Below, in pieces: positions 24,801-35,544 of a stretch of DNA of 64,000 bases; position 1 is the stretch's first letter, and the number at the start of each line of letters is the position of its first letter. Both the position numbers and the translations under genes were made by a program. Source of the DNA: Entophlyctis helioformis (lineage: Eukaryota; Chytridiomycota; Chytridiomycetes; Chytridiales; Chytriomycetaceae); assembly GCA_025526915.1 (NCBI GenBank), contig JAHLKH010000006.1, positions 124,001 through 188,000 on the forward strand. Reading direction: 5' to 3'. The notes beneath the pieces were generated by a model. That model was not told the origin of the DNA and ran no database searches. It saw only the letters and a program-made list of their open reading frames with translations.

Positions 24801-25934
24801 ATAGTAGCGTGTGGGTGGTGGTGGTGGTGAGCCGGGTGTGGTGTGGGTAGTAGTGCTGCTGGTACGGCGGAGCATAGACATGGCATGCGAGTGCGGATGC
24901 GAGTGGTGGTCGTGGTGGTGGTGGCCATAGTGCGGCTGCACCGGAACTGCAGAGCCAGACAGCGACGCAGACGCTGCGGACACGGCGCCGTGCGTGTCCA
25001 TGGCTGATGGTCTGAGGGACTCGGACGGACGCACTGGCGCTGCTGCTGTGGCTGCTGCTGTGGCTGCTGCTGGCTGTCTGGCCGCATCTGCTGCGTATGT
25101 TGAGAGGGATGATGTCGATGGCTGCGATGGAACCACTGCTGCTGCTGTTGCTGCTGGGAAACATGCGTCACACCTTTGCTGGCTGTTGCTGTTGCTGGCT
25201 GTTGCCTGACCCGACGCTGGATCTGTGGCTGGATCGGGCGGCTGCCCATGAACGCGGCTCGCAACGCCAGCCCCAGATTCCAGACGCTCGTTCGGCTGTT
25301 GCGCGTGGCGGAGTCGGCGGCTGTCGCGATCGGTGGCTGGCTGCTCGTGAAACCTGGGCCGTGGCAGCGACGCCGACACCGACGACGATGGCAACGATGA
25401 CAACGGCCGTGGCTGCGGCTGTGCCACAGCGTGATACGAGTCCTCTTGCTCGTCTGTTGTGGCAACAAGATCAAACAGAGACAGAGGAGCGCGAGAGGCT
25501 GATGCGGCAGTTGCCCGTGGATGTGCAGATGGGATGCCCGACTGCTGCTGGCGGCTGTTGTTGACGTGGCTGTGGCTGTGGTTGGTTGTGCTGGTGTTGT
25601 TGAGGCGATCGTGGCTTGAATGGCTGCTGGCAGTGGCTGCTGCTGCGGCTGCTGCGACTGGTGCCATGGATGCACGATCTGGCGTATCTGATGCAATTAG
25701 AGACTGCCGACCACGTTGTTGTTGGGCAGACGGATCGACAGGCGAGTGCAAGATGGCTGCGATGCGAGTGGGCTGTTGGCTGGCATTGCCGTGGTTGGGA
25801 TCGGTGGGATTGGAGTCGCTGGAGTCGAGTGTGGCAGATAACGGCCGGCTGGGCGAGGATATGGAAGACGCGCTGGCCAGATCTGCCAAGCCAGCGTTAT
25901 TGCGCGGCTGGGCTGCTCTCCTGTGCGGATCCAT
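21864..25934 (-). CDS. Zn2Cys6 fungal-specific transcription factor
   Basis: Exons 25934-24754, 24683-24560, 24354-23481 and 23389-21864 give 1,234 residues. The ATG is MDPHRRAAQ. The first 400 residues are disordered, with Ser/Thr, Gln and His runs. The binuclear cluster straddles intron 2: CDYCHSK then KIRCLGPIGSCPNC and VSRKLVC, i.e. Cys 429, 432, 439, 446, 449, 456, followed by a basic linker (DRSLRPKKTAEYVAVLQAEI) that continues as a short coiled coil. The fungal-specific (MHR) domain spans about 550-900: LLERWFTYVMPKQSG, NILGLLLMGNYAR, ARLMQLYMHQK, TRRLWWSLYESS and NNIPGDAFSDIYRP. Such proteins bind CGG-type DNA sites; target genes cannot be read here. A long N-terminal extension before the cluster is uncommon, since most have it near residue 1-80. 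Confidence 0.9.
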
Positions 25935-26451
25935 GGCGCTGGCTGCAGCAGAGAGAGGGCGAGTGTGTGATGGTGGCAGCTGAGGCACAGACAGCAGCAA
26001 CAGCGGCGGCGGCAGTCGGACGGTGCTGTGCGAGAATGGGGGACGTGGCTGGTGTTGTGGGCGACGTTGTTGTTGTTGCTGTGACAGACGCTGCTGGTGG
26101 TGTCACTGCGGACTGTCACGGCTGCGGCGGCTGGTTGCTGGACAAGTGGCTCGCTGCGCTTGCCGTGTGGGTCGAGTGCCAGCAGAGTCAGGCCAAGCCA
26201 GGCTGAGGAGCGTCGAGTTGTTGTTGGTGGTGGTGCCGAGCCTTGCAGGATCTGTCGACACGCACGTTGTGGTCAGTCACGCTGGCAACTTGCAGAGCAC
26301 GCAACCCGGTGGGCTGGGCAGCAGCGACACGGACACTGGCACCGGCACTGGAGGCAATCGCCGTGCGCCATGGCGTGTGGCCGCCATGCCGCCTGCATGC
26401 ACAGCGAGCGACACGGGAGGCATGGCATGCGGTGTGCGAGCCAGACGGACA

Positions 26452-26472
26452 GCCAGCCAGCCAGCCAGCCAG
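26452..26472. repeat. (CCAG)n tetranucleotide repeat
   Basis: About five perfect units. Confidence 0.9.
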
Positions 26473-26707
26473 TCTGACAGCGGATCCGCACGAGGACCGC
26501 ACCGGCTACCAGCACAATGTCGGGCCGTTCAAGTGCTGAGTGCAATGGCTCTGGCTCGCAGCAGCAGCAGCACACAGAGTTCCGTGTCTGGGCATGCAGT
26601 GGACCAGGCAGTGGCAGTGGTCCGGCTACCAGCCAGGCGTCGGCCACCTGGACACGCACAGGAAGACGTCACCCACAGACGCACCTGCAGACGGCCGGAT
26701 AGACGGG

Positions 26708-26754
26708 GATTCCACAGGGATTCCACAGGGATTCCAGAGGGATTCCAGAGGGAG
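26708..26754. repeat. GGGATTCCA(C/G)A minisatellite
   Basis: Four tandem copies of an 11-bp unit; the first two end CACA, the last two AGAG. Confidence 0.85.
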
Positions 26755-27390
26755 GCGCTGAGCGGGCCGAGAATGCCGGGCGTTGGTTGGAGGCCCGATG
26801 GAGCAAGCGGCGTGGAGCGGGCTGGTGCTGGCAGCGGCTGGGAAACAGTCGGCGAGTTGGCGGGCGAGGCGGTGTTTGGGGCGACTGGTCACAGGCGTCT
26901 GGGTCGCGGGCGGTGGTGCGGGTGCGGCCGGGCCGTGTGCCTCTGGGACGGTACTCTGGGCGGGTCTGCTGCGGACGCAAATCGCTTGCGAGCGGCTGCG
27001 CTGCTGGCCGTGTGCGAATGGCTGGCAAGCCGAGCCGGCAGCCCGAGCCAAGCAGGAGAACGGCCAGCCAGCCAGCGTGTGTGTGGGCATGAGCCATCGC
27101 ACGCCAGCCAGCCAGCCAAGCACCAGTTTGTGCGTCGCTCTCGCCGCATTCGTCGCATTCGTCGCTCCGTCACGTTCGCGCCGCTGTGCACCTCTCCCGT
27201 CCCGTGATCGCCGAATGATTGGCGGCAAATTTGCACTCGAAGCCGCCCATTTCAAACCACTTTCAAACCACTTTCAAACTCTGCTCATTCGAATACGCGG
27301 CAAGATCCGCCAGATCCAGCCCAACTCAGCCAAACTCAGCCCACGGCACGCATCTGCCAGCCAGCCAGCCAGACTGCCAGACTGCCAGCC

Positions 27391-29304
27391 ATGACGCCCT
27401 TGCTGCGTCCCTTGCGTCCCTTGCTGCAGTCTGCCTCGCCAGTCTTGCTCACGCTCAACCACAGCAGCCACAACAGCCACAGCAGCCAGTCAATCTCGCA
27501 TTCAAGTGCACGCTGCCATCGCAACCAGCCGGCTCGCCTGCAGACCCTCCACTCACAAACATCATCGTCGGCCCCACCTTTGCCAATGCCTCGGCGCCTG
27601 CACAGTGCTTCCGCTTCGGCCAGAGCTTCTATGTCTTTGAAGCGCTGCCGCTGTCTGCAGCATCCCCGACCCCGGCGTCGCCAGCAGCGCCTCCGACGCA
27701 ACAGCAGCCAAGCGCGCAGGTCGTGCCGTGGAAGTGCAACACGGGCTGTCCTGCTCTGCTGAGGGATGCGTCTGCGCAGTGCTACAGCATCGCTGGCCTG
27801 AACAAGTCGTGCTCTGTCGTTCCCTCGTCCGAGCTGCCGACTCTCAGCGATCCGACGTGAGTGACGCTGCATCTCCGCCGTCTCGTCATTGCCACATCAA
27901 TCTCCGACAGCGAATGACCTGGCTGGCTTTCTGCTGTCACACGACAAGGCTGGCTGGCTGACTGGCTGTGACTGACGCTGCTCACGGCCTCTCGGCTTGT
28001 CAGCTCGGTGCTTTTCCAGGTCCAGGACAAACTGGCCGGCGACTATTGCTTCACTCGCAGCATCTTGAGCAGCCTTGCAGCCTGGCGTCGCCATCTCCGT
28101 CTCCGCCGACCTCCCCGGTTGCGCTCGTCTTTGACTGCCTGCTGTCTCCGCCTGCCATTGGATCCCCGCAGCCCAGCCCGACATCGGCAAGCACAGTGAC
28201 GGCTGGCGCACCACCAGCCACTGCGACTGCGTCTGCTGCACCGTGCTCAAGCCGACCATCCTGGACCAGTACTTTTGGATGCAACCCATGAACGCGTTCC
28301 TGTTTGCATCCGACCAGTGCACCACGCCGCTGCCTGGCTCGCCCTGAACGCGACTGCATCGTCATTGCCGCCAGCAGCAACGGATGCTGAACGTCAGGCA
28401 GTGCGCCAAGCAGTGCGCCAGGCTTGCATGTCTATTGGATCTCCACCGGCCATCAATCCAGCCGACCCACAACAGCCGCCGCCGTCGTCTGTGTTCACAA
28501 CCATCCAGGCACGAGCGACTCTGCCGCCAAACGCCGACAAGTATTTTGGCGTGTTCTCGCTGCCTGTGTTTGTGACGCTTGTCATCCTCGGAGTCGTGGC
28601 TCTGGTGGGTCTGGCATTCGGCACCACACTGCTCGCCAAGCGGTTCTCCGGCAGCACAGGGGGCGGCTGGATGGGAGGCGGCAGGAGAAGCAGCAGTAAC
28701 AGCGACAAGTATCTGCTGCGACCGACGATTGTCGAGCTGCCGCCGTTCCAGCCTGTTGGCATGGTTGTGCCACACGAGCAAGATCTGCCTCTGCATCTCA
28801 ACAGCAGCCATACCCGCAGCCTTACCAGCACAACCAACATGCACACGAGGCACCTGCAGCCATGCCGCAGCAGATCATCCAGCCACCACAGGAGCATGAG
28901 CAGCAGCAGGCAGCGTACCAACAGCCACTCCCGCAACGGTCTCTGCCACCGCCGGCCATGGCCGTGCACACATCCATCGACGACCCAACACTCGCCGTCG
29001 CACGCTCGGACTACTTCCCTCGCGACACCGACGAGCTGGACTTTGCCACGGGCGAGCGTGTCGAGATCATGACACTGTGGCGCCACGGTCTGGCCAAGGT
29101 ACGCATCGATGCACATTCACGCCTGCCCAGTCTGCCACAGAGAGAGGAGAGGCGAGAAGGATAGAGATCTGACCCATGGCATGCATGATCGGACAGGCAC
29201 GCAACCTGACGACAGGACGCATTGGCTTCATCACGCTGCAGACATGGCGCGAGAGTGTGCTGGGATATCCGCCTCCGACTGACCATTTCCAGCACTACGC
29301 TTGA
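27391..29304 (+). pseudogene. type I membrane protein with cytoplasmic SH3 domain, frame-broken
   Basis: Pieces add up to one protein but not in one frame. An apolar leader (LAASLASLAAVCLASLAHA) resembles a signal peptide yet has no in-frame ATG; the ATG at 27391 is one base out of phase. Next comes a Cys-containing ectodomain (to 27856, then 28004 onward: SVLFQVQDKLAGDYCFTRS; then CDCVCCTVLKPTILDQYFW and NAFLFASDQCTT). Near 28345 the frame shifts by one base into ALNATASSLPPAATDAERQ, followed by one membrane helix (VFVTLVILGVVALVGLAFG). A further shift near 28780 leads to a Gln/Pro-rich stretch and an SH3 domain (ARSDYFPRDTDELDFATGER; intron 29099-29196; TGRIGFITLQTW). The architecture resembles fungal surface sensors that signal through SH3. 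Either a decaying gene or assembly errors; the domains themselves are well preserved. Confidence 0.5.
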
Positions 29305-29610
29305 CGGCACTTGGCTCTGTCACGGCATGCACGCTGTCAATGTATTGAATTTGTTTTATGAGGGCTGCCATGATGCCCGTGAGTTGCCGCAGAAGAAAGG
29401 AAAGCGGCGAGAGGATGCGTTCATCGTTGTTGGGCGACTGGAATGCAGCCATTCTGCTATGCATTGGGATCCACCAATGGCTGCAGAGCCTACAAGCGTG
29501 GTGTGAACAGGCGATTGATGCCATGCTAGTCCGTCAGACTCAGTACATCAGTGAAATCTGATGATCATATGTACACTAACGAGCGGAGCCAGCGTCATAA
29601 ATCCCATTCA
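29305..29610. other. spacer between convergent genes
   Basis: Contains 3' flanks of the SH3 gene and of the first 7TM copy. No feature seen. Confidence 0.4.
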
Positions 29611-30655
29611 TTAAGTACTTGACATACTTCTGCATGTCAGCAGGTCCACCAAGCGATCGACCGAGCTGCATCGCTTGCCGTCGCCGCCGACACTTCCAGC
29701 GACGTTGCCGGTGCTTCCCGAGCTCAGTGGCAGCACACCCAGCGAGGACCGGTTGCCTGCGCGTGCCTCGATAAGCGAGTCGCGCATCAGGTTCGAGAAG
29801 ATGTCCGTCAGCTGGATGCGGAAGGCGAACAGGGTCGTGTTGAAGCCGAGAATGGGGTCGTTGCCAGTGGCGAAGAGGATGGCCATCAGCACGGAGAGGA
29901 GGATCGCCAGAGCCATGCACAGCAGCGAGTAGTAAAAGAATCGTGGTTTGACGAGCTCGCTTGGCCGGCCGGCTGTCGACCGTGCCTGGCGGTTGAGCAC
30001 CCACAGCTGGTTGATGAGGATGAGATCAATGACCGAGCGAGGAGATCGGTTGCGGAGTAAGCGCCAATAGCAATATTGAACTGCCGGATGTCGCCGGTTG
30101 TCATGAGGAGGGATTCTGGCCGCTGCCCCACAGGATGCAGATAGCACCAGCCAGTTGAGCAAGCTGGATGGCTGCTGTGAGGACAGCCAGAAACGTCGCA
30201 TTGTGCCACAGCGTGCGCGTGCGGAAATATGCAAACCAGAGCAGCGTGCTGCGTGATGCAATGTCGAAAGCGAGAGCAAGCCAGAAGTCCCGGTTGGACA
30301 GACCGAAAGGAGCGCCGGTCGTCCATGTCGCCAGCGTGACAAACGTCGACGAGAGCGACCACAGAAAGGCAGACGCGAGCGGCATCTTGCTTATGAGCGT
30401 CTTCTTGTAGAGGTGTCGCGATGAGAGCAGGATGCATACGGCGCACATGAAACTCGTGAGCGTCGCAAAGATGCAGACTTGCATGTACATGTCATACTGC
30501 GTGAACGCCATGGCGGACGGGTCCGGTTGCCCTTGATGGTCATCTACACTCCCGCGGCTGGAAAGGTGCATGGTCTGTGGCGTGGCTTGTGCTTGTACCG
30601 GATTGGTGCTGCAGGTGGTACCCCTGCTACCAGCGCTACCGAAAGGAACGCTCAT
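29611..30655 (-). pseudogene. 7TM family copy with two frame breaks
   Basis: Minus strand, starting at 30655 or more likely the ATG at 30511 (MAFTQYDMYMQV). TM1-TM4 read well (LSSRHLYKKTLISKMPLASA; TLLWFAYFRTRTLWHNATF; QLAQLAGAICILW). Near 30120 the family motif LWEQRPESLL is broken by a missing base, and near 30045 TDLLA-VIDLILI is broken by another. After both, TM6-TM7 are intact, ending in the family signature FSNLMRDSLIEAR. The two single-base losses would give a truncated product, so it is called a pseudogene, unless they are assembly errors. It is closest to the B-type copy at 31970, sharing AAIQLAQLAGAICILW. Confidence 0.7.
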
Positions 30656-30780
30656 GTCGCGACGGTGTCCACTTTCTCAGGAACTCGTATCAGGTAAACG
30701 CGATCAAGCAGAAGTACGGCTTATCTGTTGTGGAGAAAGGGAGCCGACCGTGGTTTGCGAGTACTGCTGCTTTTTCAACT

Positions 30781-31761
30781 TCATTCAGAATCAGTGGAAC
30801 GCACGACTGGCCTGCCATAGCTGCTCCCTGTCGGACGCTTCATCGGTGCGATCGGTGGCGGTTGCACATTCCTGCCAGCCTCAAGGCTGCCCGACTCGGT
30901 CGCCAAGGCTGTCATCATCTGGCTCTGGACACGATCGTCAATGAGCGAGTCGCGCATCATGTTGGAGAAGATGTCCGTCAAGAGGATGCGGAAGCCAAAG
31001 AGGATGCCGCGGTAGCCGTAGAACGGGTCGCGGCCAGTGACAAACAGGAACGCCACAACGACCGACAGAGTCATGATGGAGCACAGGGTCAGAATCGACA
31101 GGTTGAAGAAGAGCTTGTTGACCAGCTTGCTCTTGCCGCCGTTAGAATCTTGGGTCATGCGCCAGTTGAGCGTCAGCATCCGACACACAAGGATGCCGTC
31201 GATGAGGACAATGAGGAGGTCCATGACCGAGTACGTGTCGAAGGCAAGGTTGAGCATGGTCGGATCGCCAGTCGTCAGCAGGAGCGAGCCAGCACGCTGC
31301 TCATATGCCGTGTAGAGCCAGCCAGACATCAGCATCGCCTGGAACAGTCCCGTGAGATAGACGAGGAACCACGCGTCAAGCCATACAGTCATGGTGCGGT
31401 AGTATATGAACCAGAGAAGGACACTGCACGACACAATGTCGCATGCGTAGGCCATCCAGTCCAGAGGATAGATGCCGATATGCAGGCCGTATTCAATGGC
31501 TGCGATGGTGCGGAAGAGGGATGCCAGACACCATGCGAAGGATGCTGCCAGCGGCATTTTGCTGATGGCCACTGGCGCGTACAGGTGTCGCGACGAGAGA
31601 ACGATGCAGAGGATGCAGAGGATGTTGGAGAGCGATGCGATAATGCAGCCTTGGATGTACATGTCGTTTGATGTGAGCTGAGCGCCTGTGACGGCCTTGT
31701 TGACTGACAGCAACGCAGCTGGAACTGCTGCATCTGACCCATCGACGGCATTTGGTGACAT
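30781..31761 (-). CDS. seven-transmembrane protein, divergent array member
   Basis: Intact, intronless, 326 residues from MSPNAVDGSDAAVP. Seven hydrophobic helices are spaced as in its neighbours, with the shared pattern LSSRHLYAPVAISKMPLAAS after TM1, a WF.YYRT motif after TM3, TTGD between TM4 and TM5, and FRILLTDIFSNMMRDSLI in TM7. It is the most divergent member (RMLTLNWRMTQDSNG in loop 3; Pro/Arg-rich tail RPVVRSTDSE). I do not recognise the family: no rhodopsin Schiff-base Lys in TM7, no DRY or NPxxY, no STE2/STE3 motif. A receptor or transporter role is open. Longer upstream codons are available but ATG 31761 starts at the same relative position as in its relatives. Confidence 0.75.
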   Translation of the reverse strand: MSPNAVDGSDAAVPAALLSVNKAVTGAQLTSNDMYIQGCIIASLSNILCILCIVLSSRHLYAPVAISKMPLAASFAWCLASLFRTIAAIEYGLHIGIYPLDWMAYACDIVSCSVLLWFIYYRTMTVWLDAWFLVYLTGLFQAMLMSGWLYTAYEQRAGSLLLTTGDPTMLNLAFDTYSVMDLLIVLIDGILVCRMLTLNWRMTQDSNGGKSKLVNKLFFNLSILTLCSIMTLSVVVAFLFVTGRDPFYGYRGILFGFRILLTDIFSNMMRDSLIDDRVQSQMMTALATESGSLEAGRNVQPPPIAPMKRPTGSSYGRPVVRSTDSE

Positions 31762-31969
31762 GGCTTGGTGAGGTTGATGTAAGGCGGCAGGTAGACGGAC
31801 AATACAGTTTCTGGGAAAGGGCAAGCTTGGCAGTTGAAACTGCCAGCCATTTGAAGGGGATCCAAACAACTCGCCAATGACTGAATCTCAGATCTGGGAC
31901 GAATCGTTCATTCGCGTAGCATCCGAATGCGCTGGACATAACGAGTCGAGCCAACGGACCAACGCTTGT

Positions 31970-32917
31970 CTATTGTGACATGAGAGAGCTGTTGCGGATG
32001 GACACCGAAACGCCAGTAAAGCCATTGGAAATCATGGGCTGGCGGGCTGGATCACCACTCCCGCAATGCACGGTGTTGGACACTGAGGACCATCCTTCCA
32101 ACTGCTGTACGTGAGCCTCGATAAGCGAGTCGCGCATGAGGTTGGAGAAGACGTCCGTGAGGAATATCCGAAACGCGAACAGGGTCGTGTTGAACCCGAA
32201 GAAAGGATCAAGGCCCGTGGCGAAGAGCGTAGCCATGGCGATAGAGAGCGCGATAACAACCAGCACACAGGCGACAGAGTAATGGAAGAAGCGAGGCTTG
32301 ACGAGCTCGAGCTGCCTATTTCTGCTTGTTGACAGACACGACAGCTGCTTGTTGAGAACCCACAGCCGACACATGAGGATGATGTCCATGGTTGTGGCGA
32401 GGAGATCGGTTGCGGCATATGCGCTGATGGCGATGTCGAATCTAGATGTTGCGCCGGTTGCCATGAGGAGCGATTCCGGAAGCTGCTCCCACAGGATGCA
32501 GATAGCGCCAGCCAGTTGAGCAAGCTGAATGGCTGCCGTGAGGTACTCAAGAAATGCTGCATTGTGCCAGACAGTCAGGGTGCGGTACAGCGTGAACCAG
32601 AGCAGCGTGCTGCTTGCGATAAGGTCGGCTACCAAAGACAGCCAGCTGTAGACGGTCAGCTGGGTGGTGGTGTTGCCGACCAATAGCGTGTCCAGCGTGA
32701 GGAAGAGAGACGAGAGAAACCAGGAGATGGCCGAGATGAGCGGGATCTTGCTGAACCACACTCACGAGGACAGGTGGCGCGACGAGAGTGTGATGCAGAC
32801 GACGCACATTGCACAACACAGCGTGTCCAGGATGCTGACTTGCACAAAGATGTTGATGTCAGTGAATACAGGGTCTACACTGGCATCCTGCTCTGTGGCC
32901 GCAATCTTGCAGTCCAT
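31970..32917 (-). pseudogene. 7TM B-type copy with in-frame TGA
   Basis: Minus strand from MDCKIAATEQDAS. TM1 (NIFVQVSILDTLCCAMCVVC) and LSSRHLSS are followed by TGA at 32764-32762, then the same frame continues VWFSKIPLISAISWF through all remaining helices to FSNLMRDSLIEA and a normal stop. The remnant at 36.9 kb has CGA (Arg) at the same place, and A-type copies have Lys there (LYAKVAV), so this is a CpG-type CGA to TGA nonsense change, not a recoded codon. Everything after the stop is otherwise intact, so inactivation is recent, or the change is a sequencing error. Confidence 0.75.
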
Positions 32918-33645
32918 GTTATGATGCGAGATAACGACGGCGTTGTTGAGATGCGGTCTTGTTCGACCAGTCCAGTGAATGTCGCGGAAGGGTCGGCCGC
33001 CAGCTTGCATTGGATGACGTCACTTGCAAAGCCAAGCGACATGGGACGGCCACACAATGACCGACCAAACACATTGCTGGCATCGACATGCTGCGATCAA
33101 TGCAGACTCGGATCGCAGCTGGCATGGCAGCCGTTGTTGGAAGAGCAGATGTCGGTGGCAAGACGCAGCCAGCTGCCACCAGCTGCCTTGAGTGCGACAG
33201 CAGCGAGTGTTGTGTGGTGTGCGGCAAGGCTGACACCACGAACCAGCTTGCGATCCATGAGCAGCACATCTGAGCAGCGACTGAAGCGTGCGTGCGTGCG
33301 TTGCTGTGTCTGTGGCGTGCACTCCACGGCTTGCAGCAGACGGCTCGCACACAGCCGCGAATGTCAAGTCGAAGTCCTGGATGCCTCAGTCCTGGATGCG
33401 TGTGCGACTGCCAGTGGTCCTCTGACCCTCAGCAACGATGCTTGAAGAAGCGGCGTCATGACCACTCCAAGCCAGATCAGTGAAGGAAACAGCTTCATTG
33501 GGGCAGATATGCCACAGGAGAACGATATACTTGGCCGAGTACGCAGGAGAACAACACGCCGCACTTGGCCGAACGACACCATACAAGAGAACGATCAAGG
33601 TGACTCGTAACCAAAGAGGATGCTCAGTCGCTTTCAGTGTGCGAA
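32866..33645. repeat. 0.78-kb duplicated array segment, copy 1
   Basis: Nearly identical to 34774-35544 in the same orientation. It starts in the 5' end of the B-type copy and runs through non-coding DNA to the 3' edge of the next A-type gene. Its far part recurs in inverse orientation at 63749-64000. Confidence 0.9.
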
Positions 33646-33676
33646 ATCGTGTGATATATACAGTGTGAGTTGTAGT

Positions 33677-34564
33677 TTACAATGGAAGGGTTTTGTCAAA
33701 ACCGTTAATGTGCCTTTGCCTTTGATAGGCTCCACATAGCACAGCACTATCCGCACGAGCCTCGATGAGCGAGTCGCGCATCAGGTTCGAGAAGATGTCC
33801 GTCAAGAGGATGCGGAAGGCAAACAGAAGCGAAATGTATCCGAAGTAGGGGTCGTTGCCGGTAGCGACGAGGATGGCCATGATGATCGAGAGGATTACGA
33901 CAATGGCCATGCATACGATCGAGAAGTAGAAGAAGAGCGGCTTGACGAGCTCAGATTGGCAGCCGAAACTAGAAGACATTTGCCTGTTGAGGGTCCACAG
34001 ACGACCAATGAGCAATACATCGATAATCGAGATGAGCAGGTCCGTCGCAGAGTAGTAGGCGACCGCTGCGTTGAGCATGGTGACATCGCCCGTGGTCATC
34101 AATGCCGACGACGGACGCTGCTCCCACAGCATGAAGACCGTGCCACTGATCAGTGAAGCCTGGAAGATTATTGGAAGGATCTTGAGCCATCGAGCGTCGC
34201 GCCAAACAGCCATCGTGCGAAGATACGTGAACCAGAGGAGCAGAGAGCGTGCGCCGAGGTCGAAGAAGAATACGAGCAAGGCGTACTCAGTAAAGCCGAG
34301 AGTGGAGCCGTACTTGACAGTCGCAAGCGTGACAAAGAGCGACGAAAAGAACCACACGATGGATGCCAAGAGCGGGAGTTTTGAGACGGCTACTTTGGCG
34401 TAAAGGTGGCGAGACGAGAGAAGGATACAGACAACACACATGCCGCCAGCGACTGCCGCGTTGATGGACACTTGAACTCCGATGTCCGTTGCAGTGAAGA
34501 GCAGTATGCCAGCACCAGCGTCGGTCGTCGGAGCATCGGCCACGGTGCTGTTGGAGGTTGACAT
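33677..34564 (-). CDS. seven-transmembrane protein, A-type copy
   Basis: Intact, intronless, 295 residues from MSTSNSTVADAPTTDAG. N-terminus short, Asn-glycosylation possible (SNST), then seven helices: QVSINAAVAGGMCVVCILLS (TM1), LLASIVWFFSSLFVTLATV (TM2), ALLVFFFDLGARSLLLWFTY (TM3), ILPIIFQASLISGTVFMLW (TM4), SATDLLISIIDVLLIGRLW (TM5), FFYFSIVCMAIVVILSIIMA (TM6), LLFAFRILLTDIFSNLM (TM7). Loop signatures SRHLYAKVAVSKLP and QSELVKP are shared with the copies at 35525 and 61539. The C-terminal tail (VLCGAYQRQRHINGFDKT) differs from its siblings' Ser/Lys tail: the expected tail coding lies decayed just downstream (33620-33650), pointing to a rearranged 3' end. Function unknown. Confidence 0.82.
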   Translation of the reverse strand: MSTSNSTVADAPTTDAGAGILLFTATDIGVQVSINAAVAGGMCVVCILLSSRHLYAKVAVSKLPLLASIVWFFSSLFVTLATVKYGSTLGFTEYALLVFFFDLGARSLLLWFTYLRTMAVWRDARWLKILPIIFQASLISGTVFMLWEQRPSSALMTTGDVTMLNAAVAYYSATDLLISIIDVLLIGRLWTLNRQMSSSFGCQSELVKPLFFYFSIVCMAIVVILSIIMAILVATGNDPYFGYISLLFAFRILLTDIFSNLMRDSLIEARADSAVLCGAYQRQRHINGFDKTLPL

Positions 34565-34751
34565 GGCGAAACACGATAATGGAATGACGGGGAAAGTAGA
34601 CGTTTTGGGGGTTAAACCATTGCACTCTTGGAAATGGCGTGCCAGAACTTGAGAATTGACTCAACCATTCACATCTGCCATTTTGCAAATGCCTGCCAAA
34701 ATGGCGACGCTGTTTGGCGACGCTGCATCAGTGCTCGTTGTGGGATACTCA

Positions 34752-34823
34752 AGATGTCGATACCCGTGAATGCAGGGTCTACACTGGCATCCTGCTCTGT
34801 GGCCGCGATCTTGCAGTCCATGT
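34752..34823 (-). pseudogene. 7TM B-type remnant, first ~20 codons
   Basis: On the minus strand MDCKIAATEQDASVDP and a following FTGID match the start of the B-type copy at 32917, then homology stops and the A-type gene's upstream region begins. Only the N-terminus survives. Confidence 0.7.
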
Positions 34824-35544
34824 TATGATGCGAGATAACGACGGCGTTGCTGAGATGCGGTCTCGGCCGGCCAGTCCAGTGAATGTCGCGGCGGGGGCGG
34901 CCGCCAGCTTGCATTGAATGACGTCACTTGCAAAGCCAAGCGACATGGGACGGCCACGCATCACCGACCACACACTGCTGGCATCGACATGCTGCGATCA
35001 ATGCAGACTCGGATCGCAGCTGGCATGGCAGCCGTTGTTGGAAGAGCAGATGTCGGTGGCAAGATGCAGCCAGCTGCCACCAGCTGCCGTGAGTGCGACA
35101 GCAGCGAGTGTTGTGTGGCGTGCGGCAAGGCTGGCACCACGAACCAGCTTGCGATCCATGAGCAGCACATCTGAGCAGCGACTGAAGCGTGCGTGCGTGC
35201 GTTGCTGTGTCTGTGGCGTGCACTCCGCGGCTTTCAGCAGACGGCTCGCACACAGCCGCGAATGTCAGGTCGCAGTCCTGGATGCCACAGTCCTGGATGC
35301 GTGTGCGACTGCCAGTGGTCCTCTGATCCTCAGCAACGATGCTTGAAGAAGCGATGGCATGACCACTCCAAGCCAGATCAGTGAAGCAAGCAGCTTCATT
35401 GGGGCAGATATGCCACAGGAGAACGATATACTTGGCTGAGTACGCAGGAGAACAACACGCCGCACTTGGCCGAACGACACCATACAAGAGAACGATCAAG
35501 GTGACTCGTAACCAAAGAGGATGCTCAGCCACTTTCAGTGTGCG
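34774..35544. repeat. 0.77-kb duplicated array segment, copy 2
   Basis: Same order and orientation as 32866-33645. Scattered substitutions and few indels separate the copies. Confidence 0.9.

Larger units (their letters stand above)
25935..27390. other. intergenic, repeat-rich
   Basis: Promoter side of the Zn2Cys6 gene. It holds (CCAG)n at 26452-26472 and 27357-27372, a GGGATTCCACA/GA minisatellite at 26708-26754, and a CAAACCACTTT triplication near 27255-27282. Long open frames exist on both strands but read as repeats with no domain. Confidence 0.5.

Noticed and set aside
26023..27207. 394-codon open frame on the plus strand
   Set aside because: Translates CCAG and GGGATTCCA repeats; no hydrophobic core, domain or plausible splice partner.
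30577..31671. 364-codon open frame on the plus strand
   Set aside because: Antisense to an intact 7TM gene and rich in His/Arg/Glu typical of a shadow frame.
32762..32764. In-frame TGA as a possible selenocysteine codon
   Set aside because: Related copies have CGA (Arg) or Lys here, not Cys; a CpG transition explains it better despite the SBP2-like gene nearby.
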